Assembly (NCBI RefSeq): GCF_954871325.1
Contig: NC_088777.1
Coordinates: 52,514,002-52,578,001, forward strand
Reading direction: 5' to 3'
DNA: 64,000 bases
From: Gordionus sp. m RMFG-2023
Taxonomy: Eukaryota > Nematomorpha > Gordioida > Chordodea > Parachordodidae
Notes under the pieces: generated by a model
The model's input: only the letters and a program-made list of their open reading frames with translations
Told to the model about the DNA's origin: nothing
Databases searched by the model: none
Position numbers and translations under genes: made by a program
Shown here: positions 13,372 through 25,194 of the stretch, in pieces
Layout: the number at the start of each line of letters is the position of its first letter
Position numbering within the stretch: the stretch's first letter is position 1

Positions 13372-15346
13372 CAGTGGCGTAGCCAGGATTAATCCATGGG
13401 GGGGGGGGCTTCGCCGCCTAATCATATTTTAAAAATTTGCCAATATTTAGTGCTTTATTAGTGTCTAACCACTATAGTAGCCAGCATAAATGAAAAAAAA
13501 TATTAGTAACAAAATTTTGGCCAAATTTATGATTATTACGCGACTGAAAGCATTATTCTGAAAATTTTATCAATGTTTAGTCAATTGTAAATTAATACAA
13601 TCCATTCGGTGTAGAAAGAAGAATAAAATCCCCCCCCCCCCAAACCTCCCATTTTTTAAGACACTCATATCTTATTCTATGTTAAATTTTAATTAAATTT
13701 TTGCATATAACAAAATTTTGCAGAGAATTTGATTATAGATTTTATTTATTATTACACCCCTCTAGCTAACTATGCATTATTTTAATGACAACAAATGAGT
13801 ATATTAATAAAACATTAAAAATTCTTATTAGAGATCTGCAAAAGTAGGAAAACCAGGTTCGGGCCTAATATTTTTAAAAAAAATTCGGGTCGGGTTGGCT
13901 CGGGCCTTAGAATTTTTTTAAAAATATATATAAAAATATATATCAATTATATATTAAATTTTTTATGTAAAATAAAAATATTTGATTTTATTTATAAAAA
14001 CTAGACGCCAGGTAACATATATCTTTTATTTTGAGTAATTATAAAAATGAATTTCTATATTTAAATGAATTCAGGCCAGGCCGACAAAACTTTTTTAAAA
14101 AAATTTCGGGCCGGGCCGTGCCGGGCTGGGTTTGAAAAATTAGGCCCGATACAGATCACTAATTCTTATTGCAAATACAATATTTTTATTAAAAATAGTA
14201 TAATATATAAATATTATGACTAAGAATTTATTATAATTACTTATTGAATATAAAAATTTTATGTTATAATAATATAGCAATTTTATGATTTGTATTTATA
14301 AAGAGAGGTGTATTTTTCTCTGAGATCTAACTAATTTATCTAGAAATTTTTATCTAGAATAATCACCTTATAAATATTTTTACGAATCATTTAAACGGCT
14401 TTCACCGGTGTAATCTCTTAAATAGGCTTTTAACATTTTCAAAATTGAAGAAGACCTTTCATTAGTGCAGGTGCTAATCGGTAAGGTAGCTAAAATAAAA
14501 AGCTATTAGGCAGGGAATCTAAAGTGCTATTACACATGGAAAGGGCCTGCAAAGCATTTTTTGGTCTTAAAGAGTACTCTATTATGTCAAAATTTTTATA
14601 CCAAAATTAGACATCACAAAGTAACTTATTATACGATCCTAATAATTCACCAGAATAAAACTCTGAGACTTAATATCCTCTCGCGTTTTAAGTGTATTCA
14701 GACTCAACCGGCAAAAGAAACTGAAAGCTGTTTAGAATAAAATTATTAATAAATCTTTCCTTTAATTGAAATAAAAATGTATCAATAAGGAGAGTAAAAA
14801 TATTTATTTTATAAAAATCCTCAATCGTAGATGCATCAATATTTAAGCGATTGGACTATCTAGAAACTACTCTAGGTTTAAAATTTTTAATCCCAAGCAT
14901 ATTAGTTATCACCTTTACTTTCTCATTATATTTACAAAATTAAATGATTTAATTGTAAAAAATTAATTAAAATTTTTATAATCTAATTAGTTTAACAATA
15001 TAAATTTTATTATTAAATTTATAAATATCTAATTTAACTATGCTAGAAAAAATTTACAATATATTTTTATTGTTATTTAATATTTTACAATATATTTTTA
15101 TTGTTATTTAATATTTTACATATAATTTTTAATATATATTTTTAAACTATGTTATCATTTAAAATTGAAAATTCTTATTTGTTTTTTTAAATATATTTCA
15201 TTTTCATATCTTATATAATTTTATTTATAAATTTTAAAAATTATTCGCAATAAGAAAAAAAATTTTAAAAAAAGTTAAAAAAATTTTTTTTTGGAGGTTA
15301 TTGGGGGGGGGGGGGGGGTTTCAACACCTCCTCGTCTGCGCCACTG
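13372..15346 (-). mobile_element. hAT DNA transposon with decayed transposase
   Basis: Left end CAGTGGCGTAGCCAGG and right end CTGCGCCACTG are inverted repeats. Flanks are ttaaactc (13364-13371) and ctaaactc (15347-15354), an 8-bp duplication with one mismatch. On the minus strand about 14385-14510 reads LPISTCTNERSSSILKMLK followed by AYLRDYTGESRLN, the hAT C-terminal dimerisation signature (family form LP-ST--ERSFS-LK--K-YLR); upstream near 14520-14660 are further matches including LDSLPN. The rest of the transposase is not readable, so the element is inactive. A MULE-like element sits inside at 13830-14160. Confidence 0.85.
13830..14160. mobile_element. MULE-like miniature element (331 bp) nested in the hAT element
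   Basis: Flanked by an exact 10-bp direct repeat AATTCTTATT (13820-13829 and 14161-14170). Ends AGAGATCTGCA and, on the other strand, AGTGATCTGTA. The sub-terminal regions are G+C-rich (CGGGTCGGGTTGGCTCGGG at left; CGGGCCGGGCCGTGCCGGG at right) around an AT-rich core. A relative lies at 30340-30623. The 9-10-bp duplication points to the Mutator-like superfamily. Confidence 0.8.
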
Positions 15347-15639
15347 CTAAACTCAGATACTTAGGTTTGGAAGATAAACCAAGAATTAGAGATAAAACGT
15401 ATCTTAGATACCAAAAAAAACGTCAGACGTAAAACAGATTAGCAAATATGACGACAAATAATTGATAACATATGATAAAAGCAATGTTCAGCAATGGGCT
15501 CAACAACCATATTTTGACAATAAAAAATTTTACAGCCAAAATAACTACTATATACCTAGTCATCAGAATTATAATAGATACAACAGTCAAAACAGATTCG
15601 ATACTTTTGTAAATTGATCTCTGAAAAATTTTAACGGTC

Positions 15640-16620
15640 TGCCGAATTTTGACTTCTGACGATACTATTTCCCCTATCAACGATACTATTTTTCAACAAC
15701 TTTTCCAAAAACATCTATTGGCGTCCCCTTTTAACATTCACCAGCATGGCTCTTTTCCCATTCCCTTTAACTGTGATGAAGTTCTGAAGTGCTTAATATC
15801 CTTTAAAAAAGACTACAGGTGGGTTAGACGGGTTCAGACCAGGTTTTTTTGTTGATTTAATCGTGCTTTGATAGTGGTTTTATTGACCCTTTACTAAAAT
15901 CATTAACAGAACTTAGTAACAATTTCTTATACGCGAAGTTCCTCTTTGTATACGCCAGATTCTTTTTGGTGCATGTCTTGCTTCTTTAACCAAACTGGAA
16001 GGTGGTATTAGATCCTTTGCTATAGGGTCATTTTTTCGTTGATTACTCGCAAAGCTTATTGTAAATAGGATCTAGTGTAAGGCCAGTTCCCTCTTATTCC
16101 CCTTATAGTTAGGTTTTGTAGTTAGAGGAGGATGCGAAGTGGCCTCGCATATAGCTCGTATTTTTGTAAACTCAGAGGCGAATAAGATTTTTTGCAAGTT
16201 GAAATTCAAAAATGCCTTCAACACCATTCACAGGAGCTCATTTCTACCCCCCTTCCTACATCATTTCTCACAATATTGGAATTTCCTTGATTTCTGCTAT
16301 GAATTTCCCTCGTTACTTAAATTCAATCCTCTGAAGCAAGGTGATCCACTAGGTCCCTTGCTCATCACCATAGGTATACTTGATTTGATCAAGAATTTAA
16401 AGTTTGATTTAAAATTAGACCTTAATTTATGGTACCTCGACTCTTTTGGTGGATCTTTACCCAATTTTGTCGGCCATCGAATACGTTGAAATGGAAGCTC
16501 TGAAAATCGGTCTTTCCTTAAATAGAAAAAATGTGAAGTATCTTCCCTCAACAATAAGTATTTTACCCTTCCCCCAGATTTTAAAATCATTCCGTCACGA
16601 GGAACTCTGTCTTTATTTTC
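15640..16620 (+). mobile_element. LINE fragment: reverse transcriptase region
   Basis: The plus strand carries reverse-transcriptase blocks in order with several frame changes: SFPIPFNCDEVLKCL near 15745, KLKFKNAFNTIHRSSFL near 16200 (the first catalytic block, with N in place of the usual D), LKQGDPLGPLL near 16335, then a broken form of the YLDDGTLGG block near 16430 (WYLDSFGG here), then MEALKIGLSLNRK near 16490. The wording matches the LINE family whose C-terminal half appears at 6560 and 31350. Ends at the 15-bp array. Decayed, no full open frame. Confidence 0.8.
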
Positions 16621-16805
16621 CAGGGGAATTTTATTCCGGGGATTTTTTTTCCGGAGAATTATTTACCTGGGAATTATTTTCTGGGGAATTTTTTTCCGGG
16701 TATTTTTTTTCCGGGGAATTATTTTCCTGGGGATTTTTTTCCGGGGAATTAATTTCAGGGGATTTATTTTCCAGGGAATTAATTTCCGGGGATTTTTTTT
16801 CCGGG
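16621..16805. repeat. 15-bp minisatellite, about 12.3 units
   Basis: Twelve full 15-base units plus five bases, consensus CCGGGGAATTWTTTT, with phase kept exactly (unit starts 16621, 16636, 16651 and so on). Because 15 is five codons, open frames run through on both strands: plus SGELF/SGEFF repeats, minus NSPEK repeats. It lies directly after the LINE reverse-transcriptase remnant. Confidence 0.95.
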
Positions 16806-17039
16806 ATTCGTGACGACATCTGGGTATCGCATGTTTAAATTTAGCAGCATAAGAGTACTAATCAATTGCTCAGGACATGCTCTTTACCTGGTAAATTTGT
16901 TTTCTAAGGATATCTTCAAGGGAATTTTGCAGAAGAGTTTGATCAAAATTTTTGTCCCACATTTTAAGATACGAATTTTATCTACCAGGTTTATACACAT
17001 AATATTACATAAATTATTTCTAGAATGATTTTTATTTAG

Positions 17040-17195
17040 GCTTTATCGTAATATTATCTGTTGCATATATACCTCTGATGATAAATTAGCAGGCTCCAGG
17101 ATGTTTAGTAATTTAATCCCTGATAAGAGAACTGCTAATAACTGAAATTAATCGCTGCGTGTCTTGCAAGAGCTACTGTTCTGTGGCATATATAC
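17040..17195 (-). mobile_element. Small LINE fragment (post-knuckle region)
   Basis: The minus strand reads ALARHAAINFSVISSS and then LIRD, matching RDRHARHTTINSLISRFL of the piece at 18480-19060. The two share TCTGATGATAAATTAGCAGG-type sequence on the plus strand. Confidence 0.6.
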
Positions 17196-18479
17196 TAGTT
17201 ATATATATATTTTTCTAGCAAACGTTAAATTATAGTTGATAATATATATTACTCTTCTCTTCTCCTCTCTTCTCTTCTCTTCTTTTCACTTAGAGCTAAA
17301 ATCCCTACATCTATTTTACGAATATTTTCATTTGTCACATAAAATTGTGTTCGTCTCGAAACCTAGATTATACATGTTAACATTTTATACGTTTCCTTAA
17401 AAACTTGCGTTACCCATAGATTTTATAATTTTTATGAACGTTTCTAAACTCAACTCTTCAGCATTCTCCAGTGCTGTTTATAGGAACCTCCAAAAAACTA
17501 TTTAATATTTTTCAGAGACCTGCAAAGGCATTATTTGAATGGCCCACCCCGGATAATTTTTTTCGGACCGACCCGGTTTTTTTTTAAAAAAAATTTCCAG
17601 GTCGAGACCGGATTTAAAAAAATATATTATATTTTTATCGCTAATAATGGCGATTTCAAATATTCGGTTTTCAAATATACGGCCCGGTTCGGATATTTTT
17701 TTATAAAAATTATTAATTAAGTTAAAGTTAATGTTCCAATTCGATTTCGTTTTTTTTACTAGTTATTCATTATCAGCAAAAAACAGGGAGATATCAAACT
17801 CAAATAATAAAATTTCTAACGAGCTAAAATATTTAGTTTTTAATCGAATTATATCTGATATGCCTACAAATTTTTCTATCGAAATTGAAAAGGGCTGGCC
17901 AAAAATCTTATTTAGGGTTGCACCCGATCCTATCTTATATTTGCCGGCATTTATTCAGTCGAAGATGAGCATTAACACTCCTAATCATGAGAGACGATTG
18001 AAAAAAAATATTGATAACCTTTGTTGATTAATGAAATTTAAATTCGCATGATTTTTTTTCTATTTGCCAATAAGCTCTTTCTTCAATAAAAACAACGATG
18101 GAGGAATAAACAATAGACCAATAAAATATACAAACATTTTCTATCAGTACTAATATATATTCCAATCATTGCACAAATTCTATAGATTCGGAATTGAAAA
18201 ACTACAAGTTCCCCAAAAAAACAAGACATTTTAATGAAATTAAATATTTTGTTTGAAAAAAGTGAAATTCCTGGGTACTGATGTAAGGGCTCTTTATTTT
18301 ACCCTTTATATATTAAAAAAATTTAAAGTTCCGATTGACATATGTCCAAGGGAAGAAATAACGATTTATAATTTTTTTTTCTTCTTAGCTATATCATCCA
18401 GATTAGGATTTACATTTTTTTTAGAAATGAAGAGATACGTGTGAAGTTCTATATTAAGGATTTACCTAAAGACCAAGGT
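17196..18479. other. No gene recognised; short pyrimidine repeat and a G+C-rich element-like patch
   Basis: 17250-17285 is a short (TCTTC/TCT) tract. 17515-17720 starts GAGACCTGCAAAGG and carries GGCCCACCCCGG and CGGCCCGGTTCGG, resembling the MULE-like element family at 13830 and 30340, but I find no target duplication. An open stretch at 17731-18027 (98 codons, plus) has no recognisable motif and ordinary composition, so I do not call it a gene. Confidence 0.4.
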
Positions 18480-19060
18480 ACAAAAATCTAGCCTTAGGTC
18501 ACCTCTGATGATAAATTAGCAGGCTACAGGATCTTTAGTATTTGGGCCCTCATAAGAAAACGGCTAATAAGTGAATTAATCGTGGTGTGTCTTGCATGTC
18601 TGTCTCGAGTATATATTCAAGTGAGACCATGTATCCCTTTGGAATCAACTAATTTATAATTTATGCATGTATGTGGTTGAATTATGTTATATCCAATTCG
18701 ATGGCCTATGGCAACTCTTAATTGTTCTTCTGATAAGAGGTTATTTAGGTAATGACTTGGTAATACTTCCCATCATTCATAACCACTAGTATAGTCAGCA
18801 TTTTGTAATAGTTGATTATATTCCAAAGGGGCGTTTGATGAGAGTATTTTAAATTTTTTTTAATTAAAGCTTCAAAAATTGATTGATTTGATAAAACTAT
18901 AAGCAAGATAGCTTCAGAAAAAGTTAAAAATATACAAATCAATGCCAAATTTAAAAGATTATCTTTAGGAGTGATAAAGAAATTATGATGGCATAATTCA
19001 TCAAATGTTATGCCAATGAAAGGCTATAAAAAATTTTCCTAAAATTAACTATTTTTATAA
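18480..19060 (-). mobile_element. LINE fragment: region around the CCHC knuckle
   Basis: The minus strand, with frame changes, reads SEAILLIVLSNQSIFEALIK, then a WEVLPSHYL-type block, LLSEEQLRVAIGHRIGY, HTCINYKLVDSKGIHGLT and RDRHARHTTINSLISRFL. These are the segments just before the RPDG nuclease block in the same LINE family. Decayed. Confidence 0.75.
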
Positions 19061-19479
19061 ATAATATTTTCAATAATTGGTACAGCTGTTTAATTTTTCA
19101 AAATTTATTACAAACAAATCTATAAAAATTTTTATAGATAATCCTATCCATTTCTTGGCAATAAAAGGTTCTTTTAAATATCCAAAACTATTATATAACA
19201 TTATAAATAATTTATGTCAGTATTTTGTTAATTTTTGATTATATAAGAGGGGGTGGGGGCAGGTAGTAATTTAGGGGGGGGGGTGAAAGTCTGTTAAATT
19301 CTTATCAAAATTGAAAGAGGTAGGCCTGGCCACACAATAGCAAAAACCAAAACATGAATATTTTTAAAAATGTTCCCAAAAATATTTTATGGCAACAATT
19401 TTTGATATAAAGAAAAGTATATAATTAGTTTTACAATGAAAATCCCAACAGTCTCTGAAAATTTAAAAATTATTAGGCG

Positions 19480-20745
19480 TAGAGAATTAGATATTCAAGT
19501 ATAATAACTCTAAATAAACTTTCATTTGTAAATTAAATATTAATTAGTTAATAACTTTTAATAAACTTTTATTTTATAAATAAAATATGAATTAGAAAAC
19601 TCAAAAAGGTAATAACATAATTAGATAATAATTAATAAACTTTTATTTGTAAATAAAATATTTATTAGAAAACTCAAAAAGGAAATAATTTCATAATCTA
19701 TAGAGGTTATGAATATACCTACCATAAGAAAGGTATAAATGCAACATATTATACCTGTAGAAAAAGATGTGGAGGTTGAGGTAAATTGATGGCAGATTAA
19801 AAATTTGTCATATATGAAACATCATATAACTTGCAATCAAGGTACATTAATTTAATGTTATACAGTAAATATATTTAATAACTTAGGGACAAATTCATAT
19901 CAGTCTACAAGCAACCTTCTCATAAGAGATACTCAATCCTTTCCTGTTGAAAGTATAAATTTTTTACCAATTGTTTTTAGTATGTTTAATGATTATAGGT
20001 CCAAATTTAATTCAGCCAACCTATAATGTAGTAGAAAATGATGCACAGGCTTTGCTCACTATTATTGAAAGTATAACAATAGTTTACTTTATTTATTGTA
20101 TTATATTTAATAATTTAGGAATAGATTCTACTCAGTCTACAAGCAACTTTCTCATAAGAAATACTCAATCCCTATTTTCATATAATAATATATAATAACC
20201 TTCAATAGATGCTTCTCCTGTTAATATATTATCACCCTCTACTATATTTAGGTGGGCTGAATTAAATTTGGTAAAATCATTAAACATACTAAAAACAATT
20301 GGTAAAAAATTTATACTTTCAACAGGAAAGGATTGAGTATCTCTTATGAAAAAGTTGATTGTAGACTGAATTGAATTTGTCTCTAAATTATTAAATATAT
20401 TTACTATATCACATTAAATTCATGTACCTTGATTGCAAGTTATATGATATTTCATACTAATGACAAATTTGTAATCTGCCATCAATTTACCTCTACCTCC
20501 ACATCTTTTTCTACAGGTATAATATGTTGCATTTATACCTTTCTTATGGTAGGTATATTCATTATAGATTATGAAATTATTACCTTTTTGAGTTTTCTAA
20601 ATAATATTTTATTTACAAATAAAAGTTATTATCTAATTATTGAGTTTTCTAATTAATATTTTATTTACAAATAAAAGTTTACTAAAAGTTATAAGTTATT
20701 ATCTAATTAATATTTTATTTACAAATAAAAGTTTATTAAAAGTTT
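19480..20745. mobile_element. Foldback element with FLYWCH-like zinc finger in both arms
   Basis: Two inverted arms of ~480 bases (about 19480-20000 and 20270-20745) enclose a ~270-base loop. The arm tips hold direct repeats built on TTTTATTTACAAATAAAAGT with spacers. In the right arm (minus strand) an open stretch reads TYHKKGINATYYTC, RKRCGGRGKLMADYKFVI and YHITCN, spaced like a FLYWCH finger (C...C...H...H/C). Further on it reads SINFLPIVFSMFNDF and NILTGEASIEGYY. The left arm carries the same text with more damage. FLYWCH fingers are common in Mutator-like transposons. It abuts the MRPS5-like fragment. No target duplication resolved. Confidence 0.7.
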
Positions 20746-20909
20746 CGAGGTGGGTGAGGTGTTTGATTTGACATGAATTGGCTCTAATGTTTTAATATAG
20801 GAAAAGGATCATGAAAGTATAAATTTCACAATATACAATTATGTAATATAAAGAGTGAATGCACTATAATCATAATTTCAATAAAATTGTTAAAATAAAT
20901 CAATCATAC

Positions 20910-21352
20910 CTCAATTCATGCATACGTTTTTCCCTGTCAGGATCAGGTGGTAAGGATTTAATTTTTAGCATCTGCCTACCTTGCTCTAATACAGGCGCAT
21001 TTAATCCAGGCCTATCAATACTTTCATTTATAATGCTTATCATTATTACCAAATCCTAAAATTTGACCTTTATTAAGATCCCTAACTATTTTCCTATTTT
21101 TTCCTTTTCCTCTTCCTCTCTTTTTGCCCTCTGGACTAACACTGGTAACTCCTTTCCATAATTCACTAGCAGATATTATAAACAATAATGTAAGTTAGAA
21201 AAATAACATTTTAAACTTCTAGTAAAAATATTATCATTTATTATATTTGTGCTATGTATAAATTTATGAAGTGTAATAGTATCATTTCTAATAAAATTAT
21301 TATATAAATTTAGACGACAAAATTTATCAAAAAGCGAAAGCATGTTTTTCAT
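20910..21352 (-). pseudogene. MRPS5: Mitochondrial ribosomal protein S5 (MRPS5-like), 5' portion
   Basis: The minus strand encodes SASELWKGVTSVSPEGKKRG, then KNRKIVRDLNKGQILGFG, then RPGLNAPVLEQGRQM and PPDPDREKRMHE. This is the region ahead of the S5 domain in animal MRPS5 (ELWKGV, basic KRGRGK tract, DLNRGQ, WPGLNVP). The last exon ends GAATTGAG at 20910 before gtatga. A candidate start at 21352 gives a mitochondrial-presequence-like N-terminus (MKNMLSLFDKFCRLNL). The frame changes by one base near 21050 and again near 21180, and no intron with matching phase resolves either. The S5 domain itself is not found; the foldback element and a LINE piece follow. Either a truncated pseudogene or a gene with assembly indels and distant exons. 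It lies head to head with TMA16. Confidence 0.72.
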
Positions 21353-22161
21353 ATAATTTCATATGGTATATGTGTTCAAATTTACCTCCATGTTAGCAAT
21401 GCTATATATTGACTGGTTAAAATTTTAAAAACTAAAGTAACTAGATATTAAATTTTTTGATCATGCCTTCTCTCAATTTAACAATATATTATTTATTAAA
21501 TTATGTAAAATTTTTTAAAAATTAAATGGTTCTTTCGGAATTCAATAATAGGAATTTAGTTACCATCAATTAGAGTAAAGTGCTTGTGGCTCTAATAAGT
21601 TACATAATTGCAGATAATGCAAAGCACTATAGACTTTGCTTTGTTTAAATTCTTACTTTAATTTATTATGATTTTTCTATTGGAATCTCACCATTTTTAT
21701 CAAATATATTATCTTTCAGTGAATCACTAAATGGTAAGTAGGTAATTAAAAATAATTGATTTAATTTAACAATAATATTTTTATTTATTTGGGTTTCTTA
21801 TTTATTCGGGTTTTTAAAATCATTTAAGTAAACATTAAAAAAATATGTTTCCTGAAATTTCAACATTGTTAATACCGAAGTACCGATAACTGAAGGTGTT
21901 TTCGTCGAAAGAAATTGTGTATGAAAACCTGATTTTACCCATTTATCCAAAAGCAAAAAGAATTCAATTAAAGTTAATTATATAAATGAAATTTTGAAAT
22001 AGATTTTCTTTTTTAAATTTATTAAATACAAATTAAATGAATGTATTTAAATATTGACCCAACATATATATCACTCATTCAAAGATGGTACAGTAAATAA
22101 TGTTAACATATGAATCAATGTTAATTATATTTTTAGACAAAAACCAAAACTAAAATTATAG
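21353..22161. promoter_or_regulatory. Intergenic region between divergent MRPS5-like and TMA16-like genes
   Basis: About 0.8 kb between the candidate MRPS5 start (minus) and the first clear TMA16 exon (plus). It would hold both promoters and the unlocated first exon of TMA16. I see no TATA box or motif I can name with confidence in this AT-rich stretch. Confidence 0.35.
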
Positions 22162-22702
22162 CAAAAAAAAAATCAAAAGATTAAAATTGTTCACCCCAAA
22201 AGCCGTAAAGCTCAAAAGCTTCTCGGTGAAGCGAGTCATTATAAAAAGGCATCAAAATCTCATCGACAAAGAAATGAAAAAACTAATTTAATGATTAAAA
22301 AATTATTGTGGTTTAAAAATCATATAACTTCTACAGATATTGATAAAACATTTTATTCGGTAAATGAATTGAGGCAAATAATTGCTAATTAATAAGGTTT
22401 TATCTGCCACATATTTTACATTACACATTTTAGTTATATTAATAGATTTGATGATGAATTAGATCAGATACGCATAATTAATACCATTAATGAAGATAGA
22501 AAAGGTAGGAGACATGTTCCAAGAAAAACAGCAATAACTCTTACTAAAAACTCTGAGATGAATGAATTTGAAGGTGGAGGCTTAGGTAATCATAATATTC
22601 AGAAAGCAATATATAAATTTTATAAAAATATATTTTTTAGCTGTACCTGATATAACCTCACAAAAACAACTTCATTATTTCAAGTATATTATTAAATATT
22701 AA
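22162..22702 (+). CDS. TMA16: TMA16-like (translation machinery-associated protein 16)
   Basis: TMA16 binds pre-60S ribosomal particles in the nucleus (known for the family). Three exons read: 22162-22388, 22434-22585, 22641-22702. Exon text matches human TMA16 in order: IVHPKSRKAQKLLGEA (human VIHPYSRKAAQITREA), KKLLWFKNH (EKLQWFQNH), YINRFDDELDQI (YLNRFSSELEQI), then DRKGRRHVPRKTA (DRQGRRHCSRETV), EFEGGGL and a closing VPDITSQKQLHYFK (IPDIVNPKVLEEFK). The stop is at 22700-22702. The start codon and first few residues must lie in an upstream exon not located. Oddity: the first intron here (22389-22433, 45 bases) ends in AG but begins TTAATAAG, a consensus GTAATAAG with G changed to T; unspliced, the frame stops at once. 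The second intron is GT-AG. Identity is firm; activity is uncertain. Confidence 0.85.
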
Positions 22703-23229
22703 TAAATAATTATTTAAATTTTTAAGGAATATATGGAATGGGGAAGAAAATTTGTTACCTAACATAAAATTGTGTTATATTAAGAAAGAAATTATATAAT
22801 TCATGAATTAACAATATTTAAACAATTCATATATGATTTTGAATAAAATTTATATAACAAGATGTATAAATCAAATGGAATTTAAATAATATTATTTATA
22901 ACTAAATTAAAACGCAAATCCATAATTTTCAATAACTTTCTTTTATTAAGTGTTTTACAATTATATATATAATTCCATGAAAAATCTCATCTTTGGGCCA
23001 GGCAAGATAAATTATATTAAATCAGGCAGGGCCTCACAAATTCAGATTTTTCACAAAATATAATGGGCCAACTTAGAATTTTGAATTTCAATCCTATACC
23101 TGTCTAACTAAAAAATGAAATATATAAATAATAGAGTAAATTCACAAAAAATCGAACAAATTATTTATGATAACTACAAAAACAATACAGATATCAAACA
23201 TATAATTATAAAATTTGTGTTGAAGAAAG
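22703..23229. other. No gene recognised
   Basis: AT-rich 3' flank of the TMA16-like gene, with many in-frame stops on both strands. No repeat structure or RNA gene recognised. Confidence 0.4.
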
Positions 23230-24000
23230 AAATAGAAACTTAAAGGAGAGTTATAATAGCTTTATTTGACATTGGGGGAAAATTAGATATTAAAGATGTA
23301 ATAGCCAAAAAATTAGTAAAAAAAATTAATGGATCTGGGCAAATTAACAAAAACAACATACTATTCAGGGCAAAAAATTTAACAAACTATAGCTGTTATT
23401 TGTGCAAAAGTTCTTTGCAAATCTATATAGTATACAAATTTAAAAAATACTTAAAACTTCAAAGTTTTGTCTTAAATATATCCTTAGTAAAGGTAGATTC
23501 AGTCCTAATTTATTATTGATGACTTGCCCAGTCATGCTGACACTAAAAAAAATTTACTTCTTATAGCTCAAATTTCCACACAGTTTGCTGGAAACCGAAC
23601 TGGCTGAGACTGGTTTAAAATTCTAATGAAAATAAAGAAATCATCCTTTCTAAAAATAAAACATTCAATAATTCTAATCAATTTATTCAAATATTTTGTC
23701 ATAATTCTTCGATTTTATATAAAAAAAAATAAGATTTGGACAGTCTCATAAATCATTTTCTGGAAACCCAGAATTCTATAAAATGTGTCAAAAAAAATTT
23801 ATTTTTTAAAGATTATTACTCAAACATTTTTCTTGATTTAACATAAAACCACAATTATGTCCATATTTTTTTTAAAGCCCTTGCACATGTCCACTAATCT
23901 GGAAATATGAGCTTTCAAAGTACAATGTGGCCATATTCTTCTTTACCAATCTCAAATTATTTGTTATACATACAATACTAAATTTAATAGAACTTAAACA
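23230..24000 (+). mobile_element. Possible LTR-element fossil with protease-like patch
   Basis: A plus-strand patch near 23260-23340 reads ALFDIGGKLDIKDVIAKKL, which has the look of a retroviral-type aspartic protease (family form LDTGA), and is followed by further weakly protein-like text. Family could be BEL/Pao or Ty3/gypsy. It is broken throughout and the ends are not seen. Low confidence. Confidence 0.3.
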
Positions 24001-25194
24001 AGGTAAAATTTTAAGCCCTATTATGGCTCAGAATTTAAATTTTTTTATTTTCTAGACTTATTTTAACAATATTGTAAATTGTTTCAAAGAATAAGTGAAA
24101 ATAAAGGAGGTAATACATGATTAACACTTTAATTTATGATTTTACAAATGATTAATTGTTAATTTTTTTAAAAAAAATCAAATCATGTGGGATACATTTT
24201 GGTATATATGATTCACTAAAATGTGTATTCTGGAGATTTTGTTCAATAGATGGCAGAAAGGGTATGGACATATATTTGCCAAATTTTGAGACTTACATAA
24301 TATTATTTTGCCTAAAATATTAATTTGGCCATTTAACAACACACTACGAGGAAGCCAGTTTAAAAGTATAAACAGAATTTTTACGATAAAAAGGCGTTTA
24401 GCAGAAGCTGAAGGTTGGATCTTCAAGTTAAACTTAATAAAATACTCAATTCTTTATCTCTTTGATTTGCCCATTCAATCATTGAGGGGGGGGGGTACAA
24501 GATTTAAGAATTATTTTTCCTTAAACTTCGATTCAAAATGTTATAAGTGTATTTTTTATCGTTTCTTTTTGGAAGAGATATCTAAATTAAAAATAACCGC
24601 TCTAGATGAAATAGAAATCACTAGTCAGAAACGAAAGCGTGATGGAAAATATGATAAGAAAAAAAACTTACAAATTATATTATATTTTGAAACAAATTAT
24701 ATTAAATTTTGAAAAAATATTATATATAAAAGGAAAAACTCATTTACCATGTTTTTGTTATAAAATTTATCCACAAATATGTACAATTTAAAATTCGATT
24801 GCATTGTTTACAAAATTATATACATGCTACATATTAAAATTTTAATATATTTAAAAATAAACGATGCTTTTAATTAGTAACTCTAAAGCAATCTGCTACC
24901 ATTTTTTAAGTAGTGACTTCATATTTTTATGAGAAAAAAAAATTCGCCAATTGATAGCGGTGATGTGAACGGTAAAAGGTTTGGGGTTTAGGGAAACATA
25001 AAGAAATATTTGACTAAAAATTACACCATTTATATATATATTATTTTTATAATGAGTATAAAATAATAAATATGCATAATTTACAAGTAAAATTTTTTAA
25101 AATTAATTTATTAAATGTTTTATTTTAATCGCATCATAGCCCTTAATTACCATTTATAATAAAATATTGTTACCTACACTACAAAACATGGGAG
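24001..25194. other. No gene recognised; unexplained open stretches
   Basis: Open frames overlap on both strands at 24178-24426 (minus, 82 codons) and 24308-24712 (plus, 134 codons). The plus one ends in a hydrophilic run ITALDEIEITSQKRKRDGKY that could be an exon, but I recognise neither. The rest is AT-rich without features. Confidence 0.3.

Noticed and set aside
16446-16838. Plus-strand 130-codon frame with SGEFF repeats as a structural repeat protein
   Set aside because: The frame joins LINE reverse-transcriptase debris to the 15-bp minisatellite; no start context, and the opposite strand is equally open.
17731-18027. 98-codon plus-strand ORF as a gene
   Set aside because: No motif, leader, splice context or paralog; length is possible by chance.
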